Positions 55,901-64,000 of a stretch of DNA of 64,000 nucleotides are shown one piece after another (the first letter of the stretch is position 1; each line of letters opens with the position of its first letter). The notes beneath the pieces are model-generated. The model was given only the letters and a program-made list of their open reading frames with translations, did not search any database and was not told the origin of the DNA. The DNA is from Flaccisagitta enflata (Eukaryota > Chaetognatha > Sagittoidea > Aphragmophora): positions 104,594,001-104,658,000 of the forward strand of contig OZ231126.1 of NCBI GenBank assembly GCA_965153355.1. The letters are read 5' to 3'. The position numbers were made by a program, and so were the translations under genes.

Positions 55901-58900
55901 GTTTGACCTGGTCTTCCGGTGTGACCCCTGTATCGCCAAGGGGCGGTCGGCGCGAAACGATGATGGCGAGGAGGATGAGAACAACGGCGGCGACGCAGAC
56001 CGCAATGGTGGCGAGGCGGGTCGCAACGGTGGCGATCACGTTCATGACGACTGCGAATGCTCAAAGATTCAAAAAGTGTCGTTCAAGGTACTTTACCATT
56101 GTTTGGATTGATTGTCTGGCTCCTTCATCTTCCTTTTCTAACATTCTTTCATCTTTTTTAAATAGGATTCTCAGCGTTTTCTAAGCGCCTCATTGGAGAA
56201 GTTGACGACAAATCTGAAAAGTCGCGGACGTCCTGCCAATTGCGCAGACTGTCAAGGGCAACAGCCTTTTTGCCCTCCGTGTGCCAACAAGGACGAAATG
56301 AAGGATGTGTTTAAACGTACACACCAGTATGTTAAGTCAAAGTTTGGAGAAAAACACTTTGATATGCTTACATCGAAGCAAATCTACCCTTACAGGTAAA
56401 AAGTGTTTTTCAAAGTGCATGTCAGCGATTTGTATGCACAGTATAACAAGTTATGACTTTCTTTTTACAGCTACATCAATGACTGGACCAAATTGGAGGA
56501 GACGCAACTGCCGCCAAAGGAAGCCTTCTTCAACTTTTTACGCAAGGAGGCTATTTCGGACGACAGCTACGCACATGGGGAGCGTGTTTGGAGAGAACTC
56601 GGCTTCACAAAAATGGAAGAATTCTGCGAGATGTACCTCAGTCTGGACATTCTTTTGTTGAGTAAGTCAAAGAGGTGCTTCAGGTATGATTAGCAGTCTA
56701 ACTCGATAATGATCACGTTCTCTGTTTTTCTCTTTCCCAGTCGACATCTTTCAGGATTTCCGCGAATTATCGTTGCGGGAGTACGAACTCGCCCCGGAGA
56801 ATTTCCACAGTTTGCCTGGTCTCTCTCTCGCTGCAGCACTCAAACTCACAAACATCGAGTTGGAATTGATTACAGATTCCAATCTCTATCTTTGGTGGGA
56901 GTCTATGATTCGTGGTAAATAAGGATTTGATCATTTCTGAATAGTTGCGCAATAACTGCCTAAAAATTGTCTGCGAGCTGGCCGGCCCCAGGGTCCCCAC
57001 CCCAGGGGTCCCCCCACCCCAGGGGTCCCCCCCCCCAGGGGGGGTCCCCCCACCCCAGGGGTCCCCAACCCCAGGGGTCCCCCCACCCCAGGGGTCCCAA
57101 CCCCCAGGGTCCCACCCCAGTGGTCCCACCCCAGGGTGTCCGGTGTCAAAATTACCACTGGTTTTCATTTCTATAGGTGGGATATGCTTTGTTGGAAATC
57201 GCGAGGCCGTCAGTAACATGCCTGAGGACGCCAACTACGATCCAACGCCCAATCGACGGAAGAATTATTACAAAGACGCAAACAACCTTTGTAAGTATAG
57301 TTGCTACTGTGGTCGTCGTCATGACTTGATACACTTTACCCTGAGCCAACACTTTTCTTCTTCAGATGGTTGGGCCATGTCTCGCTACCTGCCCTATCGC
57401 GATATCGCCTTCTGCTCTAAAGAAGAGCTTCAATCGCTATGGACAGAGTTCTCCGAGAACAAAGGACGCAATATTGCCAAAGATGCAGATGTTGGATACG
57501 CTTTGGAAGTAATGCTGCGTTTTCCAGAGGACAAAATGGATTACTTCCGCGAATACCCACCCTTGAGGTAATTCAGTATTGAGGGTTTGGCAATGTTAAA
57601 TGTCTAAGTCAAGACTTACAAAGCCCCCTTTCTTTTTTTCACAGTGAAAGGCGAGTTGTCCAGCCGGAAGAGTACAGCGCGAAAACTGCGGAACTCAGAA
57701 ACCTGTACGGCTACAAAACGCCGCCGACGTCAAAACTCATCACGGATCTCAACGTCAAGAAGAAGTATAAAATTCACTATGAGAACCTCAAAGAGGTTCT
57801 CGCTCTCGGTGTGGAACTCGTCGAAATCCACTCTGCTGTCAAATTTCGTCAAAAAGCTTGGCTAGGCCAGTACATTCAACACAACAACGATCGGCGCAAG
57901 TTGGCGACGAGCAGTTCCGAAAGAGACTTCTGGAAATTGCTGAATAACTCGTAAGTATTTACAGCAGCGACTCAACTCTTGCTAATATGCAAATCAATTA
58001 ACATTTCCTTTCTCTCCTACAGGTGCTTTGGAAAGTTATCCGAAGACGTGCGTAAACGCGAAGACATCCACGTGCTTCGCAGTGCTCGCCTTTTTGAGCG
58101 AAGAGTTAGTCGCATCAACTACGTCTCTTCGACGATCCTCTCGCCCAACACGGCGCTTGTTCGCTGTCGCAAGACACAGGCAGTTCTCAACAAGCCAATC
58201 TTCCTCGGGGCCTGTGTACTCGATTTGAGCAAGCTACTCATGATGAGACATTTTTACGGGCGCATAAAGCCTCAATTTGATCGAGAGGGCTCCAACCTCA
58301 CGCTCCAGATGACCGACACAGGTGCTGTGATACTTGACACACTCATTTATCATATCATATCATATTTTGCTAAGGTAGAAAAGTCTACACGCTAATTCTA
58401 TTCGCTTTTCTCCTACAGACAGCTTCATCTTCTCCGTGGAGTACACGGACGATAGCCGCGATCCCTACCGGGACTTGGCGGACTTGGCGCCCATCCTGGA
58501 CTTTTCGGCGTACGCCGTCGACCATCCCATCTTCACGCACAACCGCGACCGTGAAGAAGAACTGCGTCAAATGCAGAAGAAAAACACTGGTGTTCTTGGC
58601 CTTCTCAAGGTGAGGCGTCTTCTGATGGAGATTTGAGATGCCAAGCATATCGTCAAAGATTTAATCATTTCTCTTCTCACTCAGGATGAATGCGGAAATG
58701 ACAACCTGGAACACGTCATTTGCTTAAAACCAAAATCTTACGCCTACCGTCTTCGAAGCGGTGAAAGCAAACGGGCTCTCAAAGGAATCGGCAAGTCCGT
58801 GACAAAAAACGAAATCTCCTTTGAAGATTACCAGCGGACACTGCACACAACTCTGCCTCAACGACATTCTATGAACGTCATCCGATCCAAGGAGCATAAT

Positions 58901-59017
58901 ATTTATATCCAAACAATAACCAAAACCTCGCTATCCCTTTTCGAGGATAAGCGTTTCTGGATTTCACACCAGAAATCTGTGCCGTATGGGCACCCTCTCG
59001 CTCGTAAAACTTCTTAA
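52914..59017 (+). CDS. Protein-primed type DNA polymerase B of a Polinton/adintovirus-like unit, 12 exons
   Basis: Exons: 52914-55567, 55643-55717, 55802-56087, 56166-56395, 56471-56661, 56741-56914, 57177-57290, 57366-57567, 57645-57950, 58023-58321, 58419-58609, 58685-59017. All introns are GT-AG, all phases agree, and the total is 1,684 codons plus stop. The first 420 residues are Pro/Gln/Ser rich and disordered. Then come a CCPYC...H...C zinc motif (about 666), exonuclease VFDFET (about 725), KDHDHQTGRYR and SGFDGH for the second exonuclease motif, DANNLYGWAM (motif A), NNSCFGKLSEDVRKR (motif B), TDTDS (motif C) and a C-terminal KGIGK...FEDY block. It should copy the element's DNA from a protein primer. 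Protein and splicing look intact. Confidence 0.92.
56985..57140. repeat. GC-rich minisatellite inside polymerase intron 6
   Basis: About nine copies of CCCCAGGGGTCCCCCCA with length variation. It inflates intron 6 to 262 bases, whereas the other ten introns are 72-97. The G-rich strand carries many G-runs. Confidence 0.92.
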
Positions 59018-59192
59018 ATCACTCTTGTCATAGAATTGCATTTACTTGTTTTCCGCTCGTTCTTAATTGCGACAGACATACAATTTCTTCTCTTTTTTTA
59101 TTACCAATGTGCCTTTGTTCCAAGATTCATTGTTTTGATGTGAAACTAGCTAATATTCTTTTGATCGCTAACTCCACTTTGATTGTATTTGC

Positions 59193-59198
59193 AATAAA
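59193..59198 (+). terminator. Polyadenylation signal for DNA polymerase B
   Basis: AATAAA 176 bases after the stop codon, in an AT-rich stretch. Confidence 0.55.
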
Positions 59199-59228
59199 TA
59201 GTCGTAAAGTTATTTTAACTCTTACTTG

Positions 59229-59234
59229 TTTATT
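59229..59234 (-). terminator. Polyadenylation signal for the minus-strand gene block
   Basis: AATAAA on the minus strand, 139 bases after the stop of the PC4-like gene, facing the plus-strand signal about 30 bases away. Confidence 0.5.
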
Positions 59235-59372
59235 AAAAATATAAAAAAGGACAGTTGTGAAGGGTTCGGATTTTATCCGGATTAAACACCAGTAAGAGCT
59301 CCTAAGGCTCTTGTCCTTACTCTAGGTTTAGTAATAATGAAAAGGTAGTTACACAAAAACACAGCAAAATTT

Positions 59373-60002
59373 CTACTCTGATTGCACACATGGCTTCTCC
59401 AGAATGAGTCGACATTTTCCGTGTCCCATGCTGTAGAAGTCTTCAACGATTTTGTTGACTGCAATGACGTCTTGAATGCTGAACAGCTGCACAATTTTCA
59501 AATTGGACAGAGCTGTTGCGATGGTATCGTTGATGCCGTCCATGCAAAGATGAAGGGCGGTGAGCTCTTCAAAGGAAAGGTTAACACCACCCTCCTTTTT
59601 GGGGCGCATTTGTCCAGTTGGATTCAGATAGAATTGACGAATGCCCGTCGAGACGTAAGTGCTGTTGTTTGGAGCTGTGTAGGCATTGAGGGTGACCATG
59701 AATCGATCAGACAAAGTTTTTTGATTCTGACGGAAAGTGATTGGTGTTCCAGCTTGAATCTCGTCCCAGATCATTTTCCCGGTGGCTTGAAAACTTGGAA
59801 GATTACTGGCCAAACTTTTCCACTCTTCGACCGTGAGGGTGACAACGATGGGGTCCCGATCAAAAACTTTTTTGTTGATTTTGACCGAGCATTGTGGTGA
59901 ATCTATACAAGCCGCCACTTCCAAAGTGGTATAGGCGGAGAGAGTGAAGGTCTTGGTTGCCATTTTTCTGCAGAGTTTTTTCCCGAGATGTTTCTTGAAC
60001 AA
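59373..60002 (-). CDS. PC4/p15-like protein, 209 aa
   Basis: Frame from ATG 60002, with a second ATG at residue 14 (MATKTF) that is an equally likely start. Residues 118-160 (STGIRQFYLNPTG, then KKEGGVNLSFEELTAL) follow the pattern of the PC4/SUB1 single-stranded-DNA-binding fold: a strand with Arg and Tyr, a Gly-Gln/Glu turn, KKGG-V-L, then a helix. A weaker copy of the same pattern may occur at residues 45-65 (VTLTVEEWKSL). A role in binding single-stranded DNA or in late transcription is inferred. It is the last gene of the compact minus-strand block. The match is by pattern only. Confidence 0.45.
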   Translation of the reverse strand: MFKKHLGKKLCRKMATKTFTLSAYTTLEVAACIDSPQCSVKINKKVFDRDPIVVTLTVEEWKSLASNLPSFQATGKMIWDEIQAGTPITFRQNQKTLSDRFMVTLNAYTAPNNSTYVSTGIRQFYLNPTGQMRPKKEGGVNLSFEELTALHLCMDGINDTIATALSNLKIVQLFSIQDVIAVNKIVEDFYSMGHGKCRLILEKPCVQSE

Positions 60003-60043
60003 TGTCAGATGGATGAGTGATTTTCTTTAGATAATTCTTCGTT

Positions 60044-60487
60044 TTATAGGCGAGCGAGAATGAAGAACCATTCCTCTTCCTTCTTTTCCTCATCCTCTTC
60101 CTTCTCCTGCTCTTCCCTCTCCCGTTGGAGTTTACGTTTTTTCCCTCTTGCACATTGACGAGCAAGAAAGTATTTTTTCTTGAGGATGTCGTAATTTCGT
60201 CGGAGTATTTCGTAATCGCGGAGTAATAGATCTACCCCAGTCGTGATTTGTACAGCTCCAACTCTGTCATTGGTCGGAGCACTTTTCGAACATGATACGG
60301 CGTTTGAGCGTGGCGCGTTTTCTTCTTTTTCCGACGATTGGCAGATCCGCTTCCCTTCTGCCTTTTTACTCGCGTCTTCTTTTTGCATCCTTTTTCTTTT
60401 ACTACGCATTTCTTCCTTGAGGGCATTTTGCATTTCTTGTTGAATCACTTGTTCTGATATCATTTTATTCAATAAAAATTGCTCCAA
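60044..60487 (-). CDS. Basic/acidic coiled-coil protein, 147 aa, unrecognised
   Basis: ATG at 60487 overlaps the end of the protease gene by 19 bases; an in-frame ATG at 60463 would avoid the overlap. The N-terminal half is rich in Glu/Lys/Met, with a likely nuclear signal (RSKRKRMQ). The middle has a Tyr-rich helix (LLRDYEILRRNYDILKKKY) and the end is a Glu/Lys/Arg run. Composition suggests a coiled coil that binds nucleic acid or scaffolds capsid proteins. No homologue is recognised. Confidence 0.6.
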   Translation of the reverse strand: MEQFLLNKMISEQVIQQEMQNALKEEMRSKRKRMQKEDASKKAEGKRICQSSEKEENAPRSNAVSCSKSAPTNDRVGAVQITTGVDLLLRDYEILRRNYDILKKKYFLARQCARGKKRKLQREREEQEKEEDEEKKEEEWFFILARL

Positions 60488-60960
60488 TCAACCACAGGTC
60501 GTTCTTCTAGCGCCGTCAAAGATGAAATGACTTCCGTTGCATATGTGTCATTCCTTAAATAGTCTCGATCCTCTACCTGGTAGAATTGAGATAGTATTTC
60601 ATGCATACTATAGCCGCGAGCTTGTAGAAAAGAGACCAGAAGAACATGGTATCCGCAAGATTGTGATATGGGCGACTGGACCACTGCGTCAGACCACAAA
60701 ATTTCACCTCCAACGGAGAGCAGATTAGCGATGATTTCCTGCGGAGGTGGACGGCCAAAACTGTCGAAAAAAGTAGATCCATTTATGGTCCCAATTTGGA
60801 CCCAATGGCTTCCTTCATGACTTATCTTTGACAAATTCATGATGTACAAGCTATTTGCCTTCAATTGTTGGGGGAGTTGATCCAAGGCATAAGTTCCAGC
60901 GTAAAATTTAGAAGCGAAGGGATCATCCCTCATCGTCCGATCAATCTCTCTTGTATTCAT
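60469..60960 (-). CDS. Adenain-like maturation cysteine protease, 163 aa
   Basis: Begins two bases after the capsid-gene stop. The triad is in the adenain order: His52 in SHW, Asp66 in FFDSFG, Gln95 in VVQSPISQ and Cys102 in SCGYH; Gln to Cys spacing is seven, as in adenain. The FFDxFG and VQxPxSxxCG blocks are the best-known signatures of the adenoviral family. In Polinton-type viruses this enzyme cuts capsid and core precursors. The frame is intact, and the length is slightly below the usual 180-200. Confidence 0.85.
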   Translation of the reverse strand: MNTREIDRTMRDDPFASKFYAGTYALDQLPQQLKANSLYIMNLSKISHEGSHWVQIGTINGSTFFDSFGRPPPQEIIANLLSVGGEILWSDAVVQSPISQSCGYHVLLVSFLQARGYSMHEILSQFYQVEDRDYLRNDTYATEVISSLTALEERPVVDWSNFY

Positions 60961-60962
60961 CC

Positions 60963-62339
60963 TTACAGATGATAATCTCTTTCAATGACTCTCTTTTCTG
61001 TCAAGCCCAAAATTTCATCGGATTCTGCGTAGACCAAAATTGTCAATGCCGGGTTTGTCGATGAAGAGTCGAAGCTCACATCTAAACGCGCCGATCCTGA
61101 GCGCTTTGGCGAGACGTGGTCGTTGGCAATAGAGGTCTCGCGTCCAAAATGAAAAATGTAGATCGCGTAACCACTATTCTTAAAGGCTTCGTAGGTGATA
61201 TAATTGCCACCATCAATCTTGATTTGATTGTCTTGAAGTGCTAAATACTCGCGCGTCCAATTTGGTGCAGTTGTGGAAGTGTAATCTGGCTGAAATGGCA
61301 TTGGACTCGGATATACATTGCCATCAATGGAGATCTTTAAAGATGTCAATGAGTAATGATTGAAAGAGAATGGACTCTCGGAGTAGGATCCGCGATAGGC
61401 AGTCTGACTGACGACCGCGACGGCACAATACGCTGGAACTGTTCGAGCGTTGAAGATATTTTCAAAACTGGCGCATTTTTCATTTGCGTCGATGAAGAAT
61501 GGTCGGCAATAAGCATGTCGCAATGGATACAAAGCGTTTTCTTTAGCTAGACGATCTTCAAGCTCTAACTTGTAGCTTGATTTGATTTTGATTCTTTTCA
61601 AGAATAGCTTCATTGAAATGATCTTGTATTTAAAGTCCGCATCAACTTTATTGCTTTTTAAAGCAAAACTTGCTGGCGCCTTGATCCATTCAAGAGACAT
61701 CGGAACAAGGGGCAAAATGTATCGCGTTTGGGACCACAGACCATGAAAGACTGGACCCATGAAAGTTGCCTCGTGACTTGTGGCTGTAAGACTTGCTCGC
61801 TTTTTAAAGCCACAATTAGAAGCTGCTGCATGAGCTGCGGTCACATTGGGATTTGGATCTTCATAGAAACCCAATAATTGTAAGCGACTCCTTCGAGCAT
61901 CTCTCGAAAAATTCAGAATCGTTTGAAAATAGGCCAGGTACGGGTAGGTCGAAAATGAATCTGAGAGAAGTTGATCATTCAGTCGGAACACCAGTGATGA
62001 AAAAATACTGGTCAATGGCATCTGGATGAAGCCAACTGAGTTTCCCGATAGAGGTTCACCAGCGGGGGCGGCAAATGCATCAATGTTATCGCCATTGGCC
62101 TTGGTAATCTTGCAGCGAAGCTGAACTACTGATTCAGACAAATCTGTTAGATCTTCACTTCCACTAATGTTCATGGAAATAGAATTTGAAGAATCTGTGA
62201 TGGCGTTGTTAGGCTGATGCTCGCTGTAGTAGCAGTTGTCAATGGCCGTTTCCATATATGGCGTTGTGAAAAGGTCTAAGGATCCAGAAATGCACTCGTC
62301 GGCCATCACACCGGCCGCGTGCAGTAGACGGTCACTCAT
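60963..62339 (-). CDS. Candidate major capsid protein (F54H12.2-like), 458 aa
   Basis: Intact frame; its ATG overlaps the preceding stop as TAATG. It resembles the widespread invertebrate protein named after nematode F54H12.2: an N-terminal tract ending in a helper motif, LxVKxxxTKANGDN-like (LRCKITKANGDNI), then SVGFIQMPLTSIFSSL, LNDQLLSDS, SFSTYPYLAYFQTILN, and a long beta-rich body. Members of that family occur beside PolB and adenain-like genes and are thought to be double-jelly-roll capsid proteins of Polinton-like viruses. Position and size fit. The family name is from memory, and the capsid role is an inference that structure prediction could settle. Confidence 0.6.
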   Translation of the reverse strand: MSDRLLHAAGVMADECISGSLDLFTTPYMETAIDNCYYSEHQPNNAITDSSNSISMNISGSEDLTDLSESVVQLRCKITKANGDNIDAFAAPAGEPLSGNSVGFIQMPLTSIFSSLVFRLNDQLLSDSFSTYPYLAYFQTILNFSRDARRSRLQLLGFYEDPNPNVTAAHAAASNCGFKKRASLTATSHEATFMGPVFHGLWSQTRYILPLVPMSLEWIKAPASFALKSNKVDADFKYKIISMKLFLKRIKIKSSYKLELEDRLAKENALYPLRHAYCRPFFIDANEKCASFENIFNARTVPAYCAVAVVSQTAYRGSYSESPFSFNHYSLTSLKISIDGNVYPSPMPFQPDYTSTTAPNWTREYLALQDNQIKIDGGNYITYEAFKNSGYAIYIFHFGRETSIANDHVSPKRSGSARLDVSFDSSSTNPALTILVYAESDEILGLTEKRVIERDYHL

Positions 62340-62776
62340 TATTGAAAAATTCCACGATTTGGTTTGCGCTTAGAAATTGAACGCTTGCGTGCAGATGTTT
62401 TTTGTTTGGCTCCACCTGTTTGTCGTCGCCTTTTTATATCTTCTCGAACACCGACAATGGAGGCCGTCGCGGCTCGCTTTGCACCTTTTTTCACCATCTG
62501 TTTCACTTTTTGCAAACTAGTCACTGCATTTCTTTTTGCTGCCTGTTTCAAAGGCACTCCTTCCACAACATCGCTAATTGTTGAACTTGCCGCTTGAATG
62601 CCTTGCTTGCCTAATTGTTTCAATGTTTGTTTGACAAAAGGTTTTGCTGAGCGAACTGCTGTTTTTAAAATGGGCTTCACTAAGGTGGCCAGTCTTGCAA
62701 ATAGACCACCTAATCCATGACCTCTCAAATTTCTCTGCATATGAATGCGACGCATTGGTAAGCGTAGAATCTTCAT
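62339..62776 (-). CDS. Small basic core/minor-capsid-like protein, 145 aa
   Basis: ATG overlaps the previous stop as ATGA, and its own TAA overlaps the next ATG by one base. The N-terminus has GHGLGGLFARLATLVKP, a Gly-Leu-Gly turn and an amphipathic helix, then AKPFVKQTLKQLGKQGI and a SDVVEGVPLKQAAKRNA block, and a strongly basic tail (RKRSISKRK). This Gly-Leu-Gly/amphipathic/basic layout is common in proteins next to the capsid gene in adintovirus- and Polinton-like elements and recalls adenoviral pVI/pX. Roles in membrane rupture or DNA condensation are inferred. Confidence 0.6.
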   Translation of the reverse strand: MKILRLPMRRIHMQRNLRGHGLGGLFARLATLVKPILKTAVRSAKPFVKQTLKQLGKQGIQAASSTISDVVEGVPLKQAAKRNAVTSLQKVKQMVKKGAKRAATASIVGVREDIKRRRQTGGAKQKTSARKRSISKRKPNRGIFQ

Positions 62777-63726
62777 GTCTGCGTTGTAAAGCGAAGCTTA
62801 ATACGAACGTTTCCCATCAAAAACTGAATGTCTCGACCATAGACGTCCTTGATTTGAACCGAAATTGAAGAAATGTATCTCTTATTCACTTTTAAAGCAT
62901 AGACCTTGTCAAATTCTGTAATGATTCTCATTCCTGGTTTATCATTGCCTTTTATAGCAACAATTCTCAAAGCGTCAGAGTAACTGTTGCCAACCACTTG
63001 CGATGAGATGCAATCCACGTAAATAACAAAGCTGTTCACAATGGTGAGTTGGGCCACATGCTTGCACCTGATCTTAGTTGGCAAAGAAACAGTCCATGTA
63101 AATGTTGGATTGGTAAAATGCCTCAATTCTTTTGCATTTCCAGGAGCTTCATATTCAAATGTTTCCGCTTCTTTGGATTTTCCAAATAGAATGTATTGCT
63201 TCCATGATGCCTGAGTTGTTTCAACTCCCAAATAATGAAGAATATCGCCTCTTAGCCAAAGAGTTATCCACAAGCCTTCAACATCAATGCTGAATTTCAT
63301 TGAAATGGGATCATATGAAAAGACGTTGTGATTTTCCAACTGTTTCACACCACAACTCTTGAGGGAATCATTCAAGGCTTGGCACAATTTTTCTGCAGTG
63401 TCATAATAACCTTCATTGAGATTAGCCTTCACAAAATCTCCATAAATTGGGTAGTCAAATGGATTCTGCTCTGAACCAACTGGGTGCTCAATGAGTAAAT
63501 CAAATACAGTGACTGAGGCTTTATGTTGAGTTACATTGTAAAAACAATGTGTATATTCGATCTCTTCTAAGCAACAGTAGGCATTTTCTGGTAGGTGTTG
63601 GGGAGCAACGAGTTGATTGGTGAAATTTGCTCCATGGTTCCCCGGATGAAGATCGAGCGAAGATGTAGAAATCAAATCGACATATTCACTCCAGGTACCC
63701 TCCATCTTTGAGCTTTTCAAATTCAA
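62773..63726 (-). CDS. Minor-capsid/penton-like protein, 317 aa
   Basis: ATG at 63726 lies inside the preceding frame; a second ATG at 63705 (MEGTW) gives a shorter overlap. The N-terminus has a pattern seen in proteins beside F54H12.2-like genes: a strand (STSSLDLHPGNHGANFTNQL), a segment ending in Leu-Pro, and then a second strand (CCLEEIEYTHCFYNV). The rest is beta-rich. By position this is probably the penton or another minor capsid component. Family assignment is by pattern, not by a search. Confidence 0.5.
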   Translation of the reverse strand: MNLKSSKMEGTWSEYVDLISTSSLDLHPGNHGANFTNQLVAPQHLPENAYCCLEEIEYTHCFYNVTQHKASVTVFDLLIEHPVGSEQNPFDYPIYGDFVKANLNEGYYDTAEKLCQALNDSLKSCGVKQLENHNVFSYDPISMKFSIDVEGLWITLWLRGDILHYLGVETTQASWKQYILFGKSKEAETFEYEAPGNAKELRHFTNPTFTWTVSLPTKIRCKHVAQLTIVNSFVIYVDCISSQVVGNSYSDALRIVAIKGNDKPGMRIITEFDKVYALKVNKRYISSISVQIKDVYGRDIQFLMGNVRIKLRFTTQT

Positions 63727-64000
63727 ATTGACTAATCCAGGAAGAAAGATCTGGATCGTTTTTTGCCTTTAGTAGATGCTGCTTTTCTCCACCTGTTGTT
63801 GCACCTGATCTCAGTTTCTTTGCATTCACAATGCGTGTTCTTTCAATAAAATAATTTTTTTCTTGAGGCGTTTCAACTGGTGTGGCCTTGACCATTTCAG
63901 AAGAATAATAAGCTCTTTGCTTCCCTTCTATTTTATAGCTTACAGGATAGGTCAACAATACATCCTTGATAACACTGAATTCTCTCTCATAAGCAGGTTC
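63686..64000 (-). CDS. Unrecognised protein, C-terminal part, runs off the right edge
   Basis: The frame is open from the window edge (64000, first codon GAA) to the stop at 63686, at least 104 codons. Its start is outside the window. It is charged and probably helical, with SELEKL-type features near the end (SQFEFEKLKDG). It overlaps the next gene by 41 bases. No family is recognised. Confidence 0.6.
   Translation of the reverse strand, partial: EPAYEREFSVIKDVLLTYPVSYKIEGKQRAYYSSEMVKATPVETPQEKNYFIERTRIVNAKKLRSGATTGGEKQHLLKAKNDPDLSSWISQFEFEKLKDGGYLE

Noticed and set aside
55371-56064. Minus-strand frames of 70-134 codons across polymerase exons 1-3
   Set aside because: They run antisense through conserved polymerase motifs and splice sites.
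57000-57234. Gly/Trp-rich minus-strand frame of 155 codons and Pro/Gly-rich plus frames
   Set aside because: They are translations of the intron 6 minisatellite.

Overview
The window looks like nuclear DNA of an invertebrate animal. The genes are split by short GT-AG introns, mostly 72-97 bases where they can be measured. There are long simple repeats: (GA)n, (CATT)n, (CA)n and (GTT)n. The mobile elements are typical of animal genomes: a non-LTR retrotransposon, a BEL/Pao element, a Penelope-like element, TA-flanked mariner-type MITEs and a Polinton/adintovirus-like unit. The species cannot be named. An arthropod is plausible, because there is a TATA box plus TCATTC initiator 37 bases before one gene and very heavy microsatellite content, but this is inference.

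Layout. 0-13 kb: an unrecognised minus-strand ORF at the left edge, then repeat-rich DNA with MITEs and fragments of a short interspersed family. 13.4-16.8 kb: an unrecognised minus-strand gene of at least eight exons. 16.95-19.13 kb: one copy of the interspersed family swollen by two large minisatellite blocks. 19.1-24 kb: a two-ORF APE-type LINE, broken by a frameshift and a MITE. 25.6-31.2 kb: a decayed family B DNA polymerase, a dUTPase with an in-frame stop before its last motif, a cysteine protease of the adenain/Ulp1 type, and exons of an unrecognised gene. 32-41 kb: unrecognised coding segments, including one long frame broken by two stops. 41.6-48.5 kb: a broken BEL/Pao element with a Penelope-like fragment and a MITE inserted in it. 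49-52.5 kb: GA tracts, a palindrome and a tandem array of the interspersed family. 52.9-64 kb: the virus-like unit, cut by the right edge.

The virus-like unit is the main system. On the plus strand is an apparently intact protein-primed type DNA polymerase B of 12 exons (1,684 codons by my count). Facing it on the minus strand is a compact, intronless block. In its order of transcription it holds a partial ORF, a minor-capsid-like ORF, a basic core-like protein, a candidate double-jelly-roll major capsid protein of the F54H12.2-like type, an adenain-like protease, a coiled-coil protein and a PC4-like protein. Neighbouring genes overlap by ATGA or TAATG. The two strands converge on facing polyadenylation signals. 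No integrase or packaging ATPase is visible; they could lie beyond the right edge.

The interspersed family (called HSE here, for hairpin and subterminal-inverted-repeat element) has more than 25 pieces in the window. Its design is: a hairpin (AGTTGCGGACACGCAACT or AGTCGCGTGCTACGCGACT), a variable GTCC/GTCG/GTTG tetranucleotide tract, a middle part, a 10-base partner complementary to the start of the hairpin (GTCCGCAACT or GCACGCGACT), and a terminal hairpin GGCCGTGTATCCGGCC followed by TTGTTT. The two subfamilies changed both partners together. The design recalls Helentron-associated (HINE/DINE-1/pearl-like) elements.

All exon joins, repeat ends and family names come from reading the sequence by eye; nothing was searched or aligned by computer.
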